Below the pieces are notes generated by a model. That model searched no databases. It saw only the letters and a list, made by a program, of their open reading frames with translations, and had not been told where the DNA came from. 64,000 bases of DNA from Sediminicoccus sp. KRV36. GTDB taxonomy: Bacteria; Pseudomonadota; Alphaproteobacteria; Acetobacterales; Acetobacteraceae. Location of the stretch: the NCBI RefSeq assembly GCF_023243115.1, contig NZ_CP085081.1, positions 3,741,001 through 3,805,000 of the forward strand. The letters run 5' to 3'. This document shows positions 9,895 to 28,148 of this stretch, one piece after another. A program made the position numbers and the translations under genes. The first letter of the stretch is position 1. Each line of letters starts with the position of its first letter.

Positions 9895-10511
9895 GCCAGG
9901 CGCTCCTTCAGGGCTTCGACGCCGGCGCGGGTCAGCACGAGAACGTCATGGTTGAGAATGTCATAGACATTGGCGCCCGCCGTCGGCAGCGCGTCCATGC
10001 CCGGGATGTTGCGCAGCACGCGGAGGAAGTGGTCATTCACCTCCGCATCGATCACCAGCGCCTTGGTCCAGCCGAGCGCCTTGACCTGCTTGGCCATGGT
10101 GCTGGTCTTGGCGGCCTGGTCCGCGGTCGCGGCATCGAGCACCACCAGCTTGCCATCCTTGGCCTTCTGGCTGAGTGCCGAAATCAGGCCGAGACGGCGA
10201 ACCTTCTTGTTCAGGCTGTAGCCATGGTCCCGCACGACGGGACCATGCACGATGCCCCCCTTGCGGAACTGCGGCGCGCGAAGCGAACCCTGACGGGCGG
10301 AACCCGTGCCTTTCTGGCGGTAGGGCTTCTTCGTGGTGCCCGAAACCTCGCCCATGCCCTTGACCTTGTGGGTCCCGGCGCGGCGCTTGGCCAACTGCCA
10401 GTGAACCACGCGGGCCATGATGTCGGCGCGGGGCGCGGTCGCGAACAGTTCATCCGGCAGGTCGGCTTCGCCGGCCGGAGCATTGTCCAGAGTGATGACA
10501 GAAACTTGCAT
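9891..10511 (-). CDS. rplD: 50S ribosomal protein L4
   Basis: Exit-tunnel protein, 206 residues. [20 protein letters not shown] and [16 protein letters not shown] mark the tunnel loop. In E. coli free L4 also represses the S10 operon; that leader is not recognisable here because rpsJ follows tuf directly. Start ATG at 10509-10511 chosen by the L4 N-terminus [10 protein letters not shown]; the longer frame overlaps rplC. Confidence 0.97.
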   Translation of the reverse strand: MQVSVITLDNAPAGEADLPDELFATAPRADIMARVVHWQLAKRRAGTHKVKGMGEVSGTTKKPYRQKGTGSARQGSLRAPQFRKGGIVHGPVVRDHGYSLNKKVRRLGLISALSQKAKDGKLVVLDAATADQAAKTSTMAKQVKALGWTKALVIDAEVNDHFLRVLRNIPGMDALPTAGANVYDILNHDVLVLTRAGVEALKERLA

Positions 10512-10521
10512 GGACCTGACC

Positions 10522-11229
10522 TCAGACCGTCGCCGGCGACGGCGCGGCGGAAACTGCCGTGGGGAACGGCGCATCGGCAGGGCGCGCGCGCTTCACAGCA
10601 TCCCGCACCAGCACATAGCCACCAGCGGAACCGGGAATGCAGCCCTTGATGAGCAGCAGCCCACGCTCGGCATCGTGACCAGCGATCACGAGGTTCTGCG
10701 TGGTGATGCGCTCAACGCCGAGATGACCGGCCATCTTCTTGTTCTTGAAGGTCTTGCCCGGATCCTGGCGGTTGCCGGTGGAGCCGTGCGAGCGGTGGCT
10801 GATCGAGACGCCGTGCGAGGCTTCAAGACCGGAGAAGTTCCAGCGCTTCATGGCGCCGGCGAAGCCCTTGCCCTTGGAGGTGCCGGTCACATCCACTTTC
10901 TGCCCGGTGACGAAATGCGCCCCCGACAGCACGGTCCCCGGGGCGACCAGCGCCTCGGCATCCACGCGGAATTCCGTCACCTTGAGCGGCGCCTCAACGC
11001 CGGCCTTCGCGAAATGCCCGCGATTGGCCTTGGACACGTTCTTCGGCTTCGCCGTGCCGATGCCGAGCTGGAGGGCGGTGTAGCCATCCTTCTCGGTCGT
11101 GCGCTGCGCCACGACGCGAACCGCATCGAGGTGAAGCACCGTCACCGGTGTGGTCGTGCCGTCATCATTGAAAAGACGAGTCATGCCGAGCTTGCGCGCG
11201 ATCAGTCCCGTCCGGACCTGGGTGGCCAT
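10522..11229 (-). CDS. rplC: 50S ribosomal protein L3
   Basis: Assembly-initiating large-subunit protein, 235 residues. N-terminal [14 protein letters not shown] and central [19 protein letters not shown] are typical; the Gln in GNRQDPG is the residue methylated by PrmB in E. coli. The C-terminal 25 residues are Ala/Pro-rich and exceed the E. coli length (209). Ten bases separate it from rplD. Confidence 0.97.
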   Translation of the reverse strand: MATQVRTGLIARKLGMTRLFNDDGTTTPVTVLHLDAVRVVAQRTTEKDGYTALQLGIGTAKPKNVSKANRGHFAKAGVEAPLKVTEFRVDAEALVAPGTVLSGAHFVTGQKVDVTGTSKGKGFAGAMKRWNFSGLEASHGVSISHRSHGSTGNRQDPGKTFKNKKMAGHLGVERITTQNLVIAGHDAERGLLLIKGCIPGSAGGYVLVRDAVKRARPADAPFPTAVSAAPSPATV

Positions 11230-11239
11230 GATTCCGTCC

Positions 11240-11548
11240 TCAGATCTTGATCTCGACGTCCACGCCGGACGCCAGGTCGAGCTTCATCAGCGCGTCCACC
11301 GTCTGGGGCGTGGGGTCGACAATGTCGAGAAGCCGGCGATGCGTCCGAATTTCGAACTGCTCGCGGCTCTTCTTGTCCACGTGGGGCGAGCGGTTCACCG
11401 TGAAACGCTCGATCTGCGTCGGCAGCGGGATCGGCCCGCGCACACGCGCACCGGTCCGCTTCGCGGTCTGCACGATCTCGCGCGTGCTGCCATCGAGCAC
11501 GCGGTGGTCGAACGCCTTGAGGCGGATCCGGATATTCTGGCTGTCCAT
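11240..11548 (-). CDS. rpsJ: 30S ribosomal protein S10
   Basis: S10 (NusE) acts in the ribosome and in NusG/NusB antitermination; 102 residues, exact family length. [19 protein letters not shown] and [20 protein letters not shown] are diagnostic. It starts 13 bases after the tuf stop with no room for its own promoter, so it depends on the rpsL-tuf transcript. Confidence 0.98.
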   Translation of the reverse strand: MDSQNIRIRLKAFDHRVLDGSTREIVQTAKRTGARVRGPIPLPTQIERFTVNRSPHVDKKSREQFEIRTHRRLLDIVDPTPQTVDALMKLDLASGVDVEIKI

Positions 11549-11561
11549 AATGGGCGCCCGC

Positions 11562-12749
<1,188 letters not shown>

Positions 12750-12808
12750 CGTCGTGCATCCGATCCGAAAAAGTTGTCATCCACGCCCGCTCACGGGCGC
12801 CACAATTC

Positions 12809-13285
12809 TTACCAACGGTAGTGGCTGAAAGCCTTGTTGGCCTCTGCCATCCGGTGCGTGTCTTCGCGCTTCTTGACGGCCGTGCCGCGGTTGTTCACCG
12901 CGTCCATCAGCTCGGCGGAAAGCCGCTCTTCCATCGTGCTCTCGCCACGCTTCCGCGCGGCGTCGATCAGCCAGCGAATGGCCAGCGCCTGGCGCCGCTC
13001 GGGGCGAACCTCGACGGGCACCTGGTAGGTGGCGCCACCGACGCGGCGCGAGCGCACCTCGACGGCCGGCTTCACATTGTCCAGCGCCTCGTGGAAGAGG
13101 CGCAGCGGATCGGCATTGGCGCCGCCCTTGCGCTTCAGCGTGTCCATCGCCGCATAGACGATGCCCTCGGCGGCAGACTTCTTGCCGTCGTACATGAGCA
13201 CATTCATGAAGCGGCTCAGCACGATATCGCCGAACTTCGGGTCCGGCAGAACTTCGCGCTTTTCCGCGCGGTGACGACGTGACAT
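12809..13285 (-). CDS. rpsG: 30S ribosomal protein S7
   Basis: 16S rRNA 3'-domain assembly protein, 158 residues. [20 protein letters not shown] and [20 protein letters not shown] identify it. In E. coli S7 represses the str operon by binding between rpsL and rpsG; here that gap is only 11 bases. The gap after it (12750-12808) leads directly to tuf, not to fusA. Confidence 0.98.
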   Translation of the reverse strand: MSRRHRAEKREVLPDPKFGDIVLSRFMNVLMYDGKKSAAEGIVYAAMDTLKRKGGANADPLRLFHEALDNVKPAVEVRSRRVGGATYQVPVEVRPERRQALAIRWLIDAARKRGESTMEERLSAELMDAVNNRGTAVKKREDTHRMAEANKAFSHYRW

Positions 13286-13296
13286 CTCTCAGTTCC

Positions 13297-13668
13297 TCAC
13301 TTCGGCCGCTTGGCGCCGTAGAGCGAACGGCGCTTGCGCCGCTTCGGCAGGCCCTGCGTATCGAGCACGCCACGCAGAATGTGGTAGCGCACGCCCGGAA
13401 GATCCTTCACGCGCCCGCCACGGATCAGGACCACGGAGTGTTCCTGCAGGTTGTGCCCCTCGCCAGGGATGTAGCTCACCACTTCAAACCCGTTGGTGAG
13501 GCGCACCTTGGCGACCTTGCGAAGCGCCGAGTTCGGCTTCTTCGGGGTCGTTGTGTACACGCGCGTGCACACGCCACGCTTCTGGGGGCAGCCTTCGAGA
13601 GCCGGAACCTTGTTCTGGCTGCGACGCGGCTCGCGCCCTTGCGCGATGAGCTGGTTGATCGTCGGCAT
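13297..13668 (-). CDS. rpsL: 30S ribosomal protein S12
   Basis: Decoding-centre protein, 123 residues, starting [16 protein letters not shown]. The [13 protein letters not shown] and [13 protein letters not shown] segments carry the conserved lysines at the positions known for streptomycin contact (wild-type residues). The ATG at 13666-13668 has AAGGGG seven bases upstream; the longer frame is rejected. First gene of the superoperon that runs to adk. Confidence 0.98.
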   Translation of the reverse strand: MPTINQLIAQGREPRRSQNKVPALEGCPQKRGVCTRVYTTTPKKPNSALRKVAKVRLTNGFEVVSYIPGEGHNLQEHSVVLIRGGRVKDLPGVRYHILRGVLDTQGLPKRRKRRSLYGAKRPK

Positions 13669-13716
13669 GACGCCCCTTCGTAATCGTTTATTCGGCCCAT
13701 TCACCAAACGACACAC

Positions 13717-13750
13717 GGCCCGACGGGCGCTTTCGCGCTCCGAACGGGCC
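13717..13750 (-). promoter_or_regulatory. Hairpin in the rpsL leader
   Basis: On the minus strand, GGCCCG and CGGGCC form the outer stem, with an inner stem closed by a GAAA tetraloop and one bulged A. It lies about 48 bases upstream of the rpsL start and within the predicted transcript. It could be a leader regulatory element for the superoperon or a processing stem; no T-run follows, so a simple terminator is less likely. Confidence 0.45.
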
Positions 13751-13862
13751 ACCGCGTCAACCCCGGGCCTGACCTGCCAATTCGCGGCAGTGGTGACCGA
13801 AGCAAGGCGTTTGAACCAACATACCCGGACGCAGCTTGCGAAACGTCCCGGCGAGTTGCGCG

Positions 13863-13890
13863 TCTTAACCACCCCCCCGCCCAGAGTCAA
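13863..13890 (-). promoter_or_regulatory. Candidate promoter for the rpsL superoperon
   Basis: On the minus strand, a TTGACT -35 box (13885-13890) and a TTAAGA -10 box (13863-13868) are separated by 16 bases. This is the only good sigma-70-like pair I see between rpoC and rpsL. It would give a leader of about 190 bases containing the hairpin at 13717-13750. Predicted from pattern only. Confidence 0.45.
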
Positions 13891-13923
13891 GCGAGGGGGC
13901 AGCGATTCGCCTCCAAAGAGGCG

Positions 13924-13947
13924 CCCTTGGCCCTAACGGGCCAAGGG
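13924..13947 (-). terminator. Hairpin after rpoC
   Basis: Perfect 10-base-pair stem CCCTTGGCCC / GGGCCAAGGG with a four-base loop, starting 15 bases after the rpoC stop. No clear T-run follows, but its position and stability make it the best candidate for the end of the rplK-rpoC transcript. Confidence 0.6.
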
Positions 13948-13961
13948 ATTTCCGCATGCCG

Positions 13962-18143
<4,182 letters not shown>

Positions 18144-18237
18144 GCCGCCTCGCTCTCTTCCCGTACCTCGGCACGGGCCTTGAAGGGGTAGTCGCGGGAC
18201 GCCTCAGGCGCCCCGCGTATCAAACCAGCGCTCGTGC

Positions 18238-22425
<4,188 letters not shown>

Positions 22426-22530
22426 GCCTGTCCCGCTTCCTTATCCTGGCCCATGGGCAAATCCCAAGGCCGGCAAAACCATCTCCGCAAGCATTCCAGC
22501 GGCACCGTGCCGCCAAAACGGCGAGATGGA

Positions 22531-22552
22531 CGGCAATCGAGCCCGATTGCCG
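22531..22552 (-). promoter_or_regulatory. Candidate rplL-rpoB attenuator hairpin
   Basis: Perfect 8-base-pair stem CGGCAATC / GATTGCCG with a six-base loop in the gap between rplL (ends 22619) and rpoB (starts 22425). E. coli has a partial terminator at the same place that lowers rpoBC expression relative to the L7/L12 gene. The function here is inferred from position. Confidence 0.45.
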
Positions 22553-22618
22553 CCCCTCCCGACTTGATACCAATCCCGATCGCGCCGGCGCGGAGCCCCG
22601 GCGTGATCAGGGCGACCG

Positions 22619-22993
22619 TTACTTGACTTCGACGGTCGCGCCGTTTTCTTCCAGAACCTTCTTGATCTTGTCCGCTTCGTCCTTGGAGACATTCTCCTTG
22701 ACGACCTTCGGCGCGCCCTCGACCAGATCCTTGGCTTCCTTCAGGCCCAGGCCGGTGATGGTGCGGATCTCCTTGATCACGTTGATCTTCTTGTCGCCAG
22801 CGGCGGCAAGGGTCACCGTGAACTCGGTCTGCACTTCGGCGGGCGCGGCAGCCGCGGCCGGGCCAGCAGCGGCAACCGCCACCGGCGCGGCGGCGGAGAC
22901 GCCCCACTTCTCTTCGAGCATCTTGGACAGCTCAGCGGCTTCCAGGACGGTCAATGCGGAGAGCTCTTCGACGAGCTTTGCAAGTTCGGCCAT
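22619..22993 (-). CDS. rplL: 50S ribosomal protein L7/L12
   Basis: Stalk protein that recruits translation GTPases; 124 residues. N-terminal dimerisation domain ([19 protein letters not shown]), an Ala/Val/Pro hinge at about 34-52, and the C-terminal factor-binding domain with [23 protein letters not shown] at 22991-22993 chosen by homology and a GGAA site upstream. Follows rplJ. Confidence 0.97.
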   Translation of the reverse strand: MAELAKLVEELSALTVLEAAELSKMLEEKWGVSAAAPVAVAAAGPAAAAAPAEVQTEFTVTLAAAGDKKINVIKEIRTITGLGLKEAKDLVEGAPKVVKENVSKDEADKIKKVLEENGATVEVK

Positions 22994-23151
22994 GTTCGTG
23001 TTCCTTCTAACTAATGGCTTGACTGTGGCTTGACAACCCCACCGCGGCATCGCGGCAGGGCCTATTGATCAGGGAAGGCAATCGCTAACCCTATACGGCA
23101 CGAAGGGCATGGCGGTTTTCGCTTCCGGGCCGAAACCCGTCAGCGCCAACC

Positions 23152-23667
23152 TCACGCCGCTTCCTTATCCGCATATGCCTTCAGCACCCGTGCCAGCTGC
23201 CCTGCGGGGGCTTGAACCACCCCGGCAATGCGCGTCGCGGGGGTCTGGATCAGACCCACCAACGAGGCGCGCAGCGTATCGAGCGAGGGAAGCTCAGCCA
23301 GGGCCTTCACGCCATCGACGTTCAGGTTCTGGGTGCCAAGCGCCCCGCCCAGGATCACGAACTTGTCGTTCCCCTTGGCGAACTCCACGGCGGTCTTCGC
23401 CACGGCCACAGGATCCACCGACCACGCCAGCGCGGTCGGTCCCTTCAGCAGCGGTGAAATGCCCTGGAAGCGGGTGCCGTCGAGGGCGCGAGTGGCCAGT
23501 CGGTTCTTCGCAACCTTATACGTTGCCCCGGCAGCCTTCATCTTGCGCCGCAGATCATCCACCGCCGCGACCGTGAGACCCTTGTTCTGGGCCACGAGCA
23601 CGAAGGAAGTCTGAGCGAAGACCGAGGCCATCGTGTCAACGAAGGCGCGCTTTTCCGTACGGTCCAA
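23152..23667 (-). CDS. rplJ: 50S ribosomal protein L10, TTG start
   Basis: Stalk base protein that anchors L7/L12; 171 residues from a TTG codon at 23665-23667. That codon gives [17 protein letters not shown], matching the family N-terminus, and has GGAG eight bases upstream. The GTG two codons earlier would leave only two bases after GGAG, and the longer ATG frame reads through leader RNA. Preceded by a recognisable L10 leader, so autoregulation by the L10-L12 complex is likely. Confidence 0.93.
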   Translation of the reverse strand: MDRTEKRAFVDTMASVFAQTSFVLVAQNKGLTVAAVDDLRRKMKAAGATYKVAKNRLATRALDGTRFQGISPLLKGPTALAWSVDPVAVAKTAVEFAKGNDKFVILGGALGTQNLNVDGVKALAELPSLDTLRASLVGLIQTPATRIAGVVQAPAGQLARVLKAYADKEAA

Positions 23668-23814
23668 CGTCACGTCTCCGTCGGTGGCCGAAACCTTGTG
23701 GAAGGGCTTCGACCGGTTCACACGGGGGCAAGGGGACCATCCCCCTGCCCCGTTCGCCTGTCGTTGCCGGAAAGCCAAGCCATTCCGACCCGGGCCTTGG
23801 CCCGGGCGGGAAAA

Positions 23815-23905
23815 TCTCGGTTCCCCGTCTCATGCTGGCGGGTGGGAACACCCATTAAGTCGCAACCAAAGCCGCGACGCCTGCAATCTCCGACAGGTTG
23901 CGGCG
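23815..23905 (-). ncRNA. L10 leader (autoregulatory r-protein leader)
   Basis: On the minus strand, upstream of rplJ, the segments GTCGGAGATTGCAGGCG, GGTTGCGACTTAAT and CATGAGACGG appear in the order and spacing I know from L10 leaders in other bacteria. There the L10-L12 complex binds a kink-turn in the mRNA to repress rplJ-rplL. Boundaries are approximate. A covariance-model search would settle it. Confidence 0.7.
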
Positions 23906-23970
23906 GCGGCCCCGAAGGCCCGCCACCTGCGCGCCCCGGCTCACACCGGGGCGAATTTGGTACTCTTTCC

Positions 23971-24086
23971 GGTCAGCTTTCCCGCTACGCGGGGCTGGTC
24001 GGGGTGCCCGTTCAGCTTTCCCGCTACGCGGGGCTGATCGGGGTTGCCCGGTCAGCTTCCCCGCTGCGCGGGGCTGATCGGGTGGC
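23971..24086. repeat. Three tandem 37-40-base hairpin repeats
   Basis: Three adjacent copies start at 23971, 24010 and 24050. Each has the form GTCAGCTT, then CCCGC-3 bases-GCGGG, then GCTGATCGGG. Copies 1 and 2 carry TAC in the loop and copy 3 carries TGC with a one-base longer stem. They lie between the rplA stop and the L10 leader. They resemble the pair at 46005-46097. Confidence 0.85.
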
Positions 24087-24096
24087 CTATCGGCGT

Positions 24097-24783
24097 TCAG
24101 CCCTGCAGGCTGGACACATCCACGCTCACGCCCACGCCCATGGTGGACGAGACGGCGACCTTCTTCACGAAGGTCCCCTTCGCGCCGGTCGGGCGGGACT
24201 TCTGGATGGCGTCCACGAAGGCGCGGGCATTGGCCAGCAATTCTTCCTGGCCGAAGCTGGCCTTGCCGATGCCGGCATGGATGATGCCGGCCTTCTCGGC
24301 GCGAAACTCCACCTGGCCGGCCTTGGCGGCGGTGACGGCACCCTTCACATCCATGGTCACGGTGCCGAGCTTCGGGTTCGGCATCAGGCCGCGCGGGCCC
24401 AGCACCTTACCGAGGCGACCCACGAGGGCCATCATGTCCGGCGTCGCGATGCAGCGGTCGAAGTCGATCTTGCCTTCCTGCACCAGGGCGGCGAGGTCAT
24501 CGGCGCCCACCACATCGGCGCCGGCCGCGCGGGCCTCATCGGCCTTCGGGCCGCGGGCGAACACGCCGACGCGAACCGTCTTGCCCGTGCCGTTCGGCAG
24601 GCCGACCACGCCACGGACCATCTGGTCGGCGTGGCGGGGATCAATGCCGAGGTTCATCGAGATTTCGATGGTCTCGTCGAACTTGGCCTTCGCATTGGTC
24701 TTCACCAGCGAAATCGCCTCATTCAGCGGATAGGCCTTGTCGGCCACGACGGTGGCCGCAAGGGCCTTCATGCGCTTGGTCAT
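24097..24783 (-). CDS. rplA: 50S ribosomal protein L1
   Basis: L1-stalk protein; 228 residues. [18 protein letters not shown] and [10 protein letters not shown] are signatures. In E. coli L1 represses rplK-rplA by binding the leader. Starts two bases after the rplK stop; the fifth codon is an alternative ATG. Confidence 0.97.
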   Translation of the reverse strand: MTKRMKALAATVVADKAYPLNEAISLVKTNAKAKFDETIEISMNLGIDPRHADQMVRGVVGLPNGTGKTVRVGVFARGPKADEARAAGADVVGADDLAALVQEGKIDFDRCIATPDMMALVGRLGKVLGPRGLMPNPKLGTVTMDVKGAVTAAKAGQVEFRAEKAGIIHAGIGKASFGQEELLANARAFVDAIQKSRPTGAKGTFVKKVAVSSTMGVGVSVDVSSLQG

Positions 24784-24785
24784 GT

Positions 24786-25220
24786 TCAGCCCTCCACCAC
24801 GGTCATGCCCATGGAACGGGCGGACCCGACCAGCATGCGCACCGCGCTCTCGACGTCGGTGCAGTTCATGTCCTTCATCTTCACCTTGGCGATCTCGGCC
24901 AGCTGCGTCTTCGTCACGCGGCCCACCATGGCGCCCTTGCCCGGCGTCAGGCTGCCCTTCTCGATCTTGGCGGCCTTCATCAGGAAATAGGTGTTGGGCG
25001 GGGTCTTGGTGATGAAGGAAAAGCTGCGATCGGTATACGCCGTGATGACGACCGGCGTCGGCGTGCCGGGCTCCATCTGCTGCGTCGCCGCGTTGAATTC
25101 CTTGACGAATTGCATGATGTTCAAGCCGCGCTGACCCAGCGCCGGGCCGATCGGCGGCGAGGGGTTCGCCTTGCCCGCGGGCACCTGCAGCTTGATATAG
25201 CCGGCAATCTTCTTAGCCAT
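24786..25220 (-). CDS. rplK: 50S ribosomal protein L11
   Basis: GTPase-centre protein, 144 residues. The N-terminal [20 protein letters not shown] and [12 protein letters not shown] are diagnostic. Normally nusG lies just upstream in the same operon; here about 6 kb of unrelated genes intervene, so rplK is first in its transcript and probably relies on the promoter at 25343-25371. Confidence 0.98.
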   Translation of the reverse strand: MAKKIAGYIKLQVPAGKANPSPPIGPALGQRGLNIMQFVKEFNAATQQMEPGTPTPVVITAYTDRSFSFITKTPPNTYFLMKAAKIEKGSLTPGKGAMVGRVTKTQLAEIAKVKMKDMNCTDVESAVRMLVGSARSMGMTVVEG

Positions 25221-25342
25221 GAATACTCAGTCCTCTCAAAATGGAGAGACCCGCGGTCCTGGCGGCCCCAAAGCAGATCATGCCTCGGACCTCCCGCGTT
25301 TCCCTGCGGCCGGAGGGCGCATGCCCCCCACCGGAAGGCGGG

Positions 25343-25371
25343 CGTGTAGAGCGCTGGCCGAAGCCTGTCCA
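25343..25371 (-). promoter_or_regulatory. Candidate rplK promoter
   Basis: On the minus strand TGGACA (25366-25371) and TACACG (25343-25348) are exactly 17 bases apart, in the 170-base gap between rplK and the GGDEF-EAL gene. Leader length would be about 115 bases. Pattern-based only. Confidence 0.4.
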
Positions 25372-25390
25372 GCCCCCCATGTCGAAAATC

Positions 25391-27322
25391 CTACGCGGCC
25401 GCGCGCCGTGGGTCGGCCCGGAGCGGCATCAGCGCCTGCGCCTGCTCAGCCGGCATCGGCCGGCCGAGCAGCCATCCCTGCCCCATATCGCATCCCAGAC
25501 GGGTCAGGAAATCCACATCCAGCTGTTCCTCGATCCCCTCCGCCACCACCGGCAGGCCCAGGCTTTCCCCCAGGCCGATGATGGCGGCAACGATCTTGCG
25601 CGCCCCCGCATCCGAGGCCATGGCCCGCACGAAGCCGTTATCCACCTTGATCACGTCGAAGGGCAGCGCCTGCAATTCGCGCAGGCCGGAATGCCCAGTG
25701 CCGAAATCATCCAGGGCGAGGCGCACGCCCAGCGCCTTCAGCTCCGAGAGCATGGCATGGCCGCTGCGCAGATCGCCCAGCAAGGCGCCCTCGGTCAGCT
25801 CCAGCTGCAGCCGCCCGGGTGGCAGCCCGGCCTCGGCCAGGATCTGCGCCACCTGGCGCGGCAGGTCCGCCTCGGCCAGATGCAACGGCGAGAGGTTGAA
25901 CGAGAGGGTCAGCGGCTCCGGCCAGGCGGCGGCGTCGCGGCAGGCCCGGCGCAGCAGCAGGTCGGTCAGCGGCACGATCAGCCCATTGGCCTCCGCGATG
26001 GGGATGAACTCGCTGGGCGAGACAAAACCGCGCGTCGGATGCGGCCAGCGCGCCAGTGCCTCGAAGCCGAGCAGCTGGCCCGAGGCCAGTTGCCGGATCG
26101 GCTGGTAATGGCAGGTCAGAACATCCTGGGTGAGGGCCTCGCGCAGTTCCGCCTCCAGGCGCATCGCGCCGCGCCGCTTGCCCAGGCGCGGGTCCATCTC
26201 AGGCGTGAAGCGGCGGAAGCGGCCGCGCCCTTCGGCCTTGGCGCGGTAGAGGGCGGAATCGGCACGGCGCATCAGCTCCGCCGCATCCTCGGCATCATCG
26301 GGCGTCAGCGCGATGCCCAGGCTGAGGCCGACGCGCACCTGCACGCTCCCTCCCCCGGCCCCGCTGCCATCGGGGTGCAGGGTGAAGGGCACGCGCACCA
26401 CGCCCATCAGGCGCTTGGCCGCATCCTCGGCCGCGGCATAGGGATCGGCCGGATCAAGCAGCAGCATCAGCGCGAATTCATCGCCTCCCAGGCGGGCGGC
26501 GATGCCCTGGCGCGCCACCTCGCAATCCAGCCGATGCGCGATCTGCTTCAGCAATTCATCACCCGCCGCATGGCCATAGGTGTCATTCACCGGCTTGAAC
26601 CCATCCAGATCGGCCAATGCCAGCATGATCGGCGCGCCCGAGGCCCAGGCCTCGGCGAATTCCTCGCTCTCCTGGGCTTCGGTCAGGCCGCGGCGGTTGA
26701 GGATGCCGGTCAGCGGGTCCCGCATGGCGAGGTCCCGCGTGGCTTCCTCGGCCTGGCGGAAGCGGCGCAGGCGGCGGCGCAGCAGCAGCAGCCCGAGCCC
26801 GCCAAACGCCAGGCTCACCAGCACCGAGATGGCGCCCACCGTGCGGAACTGCGTCGTCGCCTCGGCGAAGATGGGCCGCTGGTCCCAGGCGATGCTGACC
26901 CGGCCCACCACGGCACCATCCGCCCCCATCGCCGCCCGCGAGATCACGATGACATCGGCATCATGGGCGGTGGTGCCCCGCTGCCACCAGGCGCCGGCCA
27001 ATGGGAAATCCGTTCGCGCCCAGTCATGCACCACCAGCCCATCCGCCCGCTCGAATCGCGCGGCCATCAGGGCGGGGTTGCGCGCGGTGATCGGCAAGAG
27101 TGCCGCTTCGAGGCTGGCACCGCGATTGAAGCGCAGGCCGGGGGCGGCCATCGCCGTCATCAGCTCGGTCTGCGCGGTCGCCGCGTCATGCGCGCGCAGC
27201 AATTCCCGCCGCAGCACCCATTGGGTGACGAAATGCGAGCCCACCAGCTCCGCCAGGACGAGGCAGATGGCGGCGATGATGGCAAAGCGCGCATCCAGGG
27301 CGCTGCGACGCCGCGTCTTCAT
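25391..27322 (-). CDS. Membrane GGDEF-EAL cyclic-di-GMP protein
   Basis: 643 residues. Membrane helix at about 12-30, a periplasmic sensor segment (about 40-160), a second helix at about 162-181, GGDEF domain (190-375) and EAL domain (385-635). The diguanylate cyclase motif GGDEF is intact at 279-283; the RxxD inhibitory site is not visible. The phosphodiesterase side also looks intact: EALAR (421), NLSP, ELTE, DDFGTG (538-543), KVD, AEGIE and GQGW. It could therefore make or degrade c-di-GMP. Its ATG overlaps the preceding binding-protein stop by four bases, which suggests the two work together. Confidence 0.93.
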   Translation of the reverse strand: MKTRRRSALDARFAIIAAICLVLAELVGSHFVTQWVLRRELLRAHDAATAQTELMTAMAAPGLRFNRGASLEAALLPITARNPALMAARFERADGLVVHDWARTDFPLAGAWWQRGTTAHDADVIVISRAAMGADGAVVGRVSIAWDQRPIFAEATTQFRTVGAISVLVSLAFGGLGLLLLRRRLRRFRQAEEATRDLAMRDPLTGILNRRGLTEAQESEEFAEAWASGAPIMLALADLDGFKPVNDTYGHAAGDELLKQIAHRLDCEVARQGIAARLGGDEFALMLLLDPADPYAAAEDAAKRLMGVVRVPFTLHPDGSGAGGGSVQVRVGLSLGIALTPDDAEDAAELMRRADSALYRAKAEGRGRFRRFTPEMDPRLGKRRGAMRLEAELREALTQDVLTCHYQPIRQLASGQLLGFEALARWPHPTRGFVSPSEFIPIAEANGLIVPLTDLLLRRACRDAAAWPEPLTLSFNLSPLHLAEADLPRQVAQILAEAGLPPGRLQLELTEGALLGDLRSGHAMLSELKALGVRLALDDFGTGHSGLRELQALPFDVIKVDNGFVRAMASDAGARKIVAAIIGLGESLGLPVVAEGIEEQLDVDFLTRLGCDMGQGWLLGRPMPAEQAQALMPLRADPRRAAA

Positions 27323-28044
27323 GCGGCAGCCCCCAGGAAGGGCCGCAGCATCTGGCTCAGGCTGCCATCCGCCTCCAGCGCGGCATGGGCCTCGCTGAGG
27401 GCGACCAGCGGGATGTCCAGCGTGGCGGGGTTCAGCGCGAGCCAGGCGGGTTGGGCGACAACCGGGCGGCCAAGCTGGGCGACGCGGCCCAGATGACTGC
27501 GCAGCAGCGGCAATGCGCCAAACCAGGCGGAGACCGAATGGCCGCGCATCGCGGCCAGGGCCTCGGGCCAGCCCGGCATCGGCACAAGATTGGCCAGGCC
27601 CCGCTCCCGCAGGAACCCCTCATGCCAGCTGCCCTCCAGCACGGCGATGCGCGGCAGTGTCTGCGCTTCGGCCAGGGTATCGGGGGGGCGCTGTTGCAGG
27701 CTGGCGAAGCCGCTGGGGTCGTCAAACAGCGCAACGGCCCAGCGGAAGCGCGCTTCCCGCGCGGGGGTCCGGGGCAGCGGGGCGATGGCGCGGCCAGTCA
27801 GCGACGCCGCACGCGCCTCGGCTTCGGGCCAGGGCAGGAAGCGGAACACCACCTGCAGGCCGATCATTCGGAACATCTCCGCCACCAGGGTCAGCACGAA
27901 GCCGGGCTCTGGCCCTTCCGCGATGGCATAGGGGCGGTGATCGGCCGTCACCAGCTCGATCGCGCCACGGGCCTGCGCGGGCCGCGCCAGGACCAGGGGG
28001 GCCGCCAACAACACCGGTGGGGCGATCAGCGCGCGGCGCCGCAT
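27319..28044 (-). CDS. Periplasmic substrate-binding protein (family 3-like)
   Basis: 241 residues with a cleavable signal (MRRRALIAPPVLLAAPLVLA, cut near AQA-RG). The mature part starts IELVTADHRPYAIAEG and contains GFVLTLVAEMFRMIGLQV and a region resembling the hinge of amino-acid-type (SBP_bac_3) binding proteins, but shorter than usual. No permease or ATPase genes are nearby. It is translationally coupled (ATGA) to the GGDEF-EAL gene, so I infer a ligand sensor for that protein and not a transporter component. Ligand unknown. Confidence 0.75.
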   Translation of the reverse strand: MRRRALIAPPVLLAAPLVLARPAQARGAIELVTADHRPYAIAEGPEPGFVLTLVAEMFRMIGLQVVFRFLPWPEAEARAASLTGRAIAPLPRTPAREARFRWAVALFDDPSGFASLQQRPPDTLAEAQTLPRIAVLEGSWHEGFLRERGLANLVPMPGWPEALAAMRGHSVSAWFGALPLLRSHLGRVAQLGRPVVAQPAWLALNPATLDIPLVALSEAHAALEADGSLSQMLRPFLGAAA

Positions 28045-28148
28045 GGGATGTTCCTGCAGGATATGAGGGCGGCAGGGAACACCGGCGCAGGTTAATGCCG
28101 CGTTGACATGGCTGGACGCGCGCTTCGCCCGGCAGCATCCTGGCCCCC

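Noticed and set aside
23668..23778. N-terminal 37 codons of the longer rplJ frame
   Set aside because: They lie in the leader upstream of the ribosome site and do not match L10; the TTG at 23665-23667 fits better.
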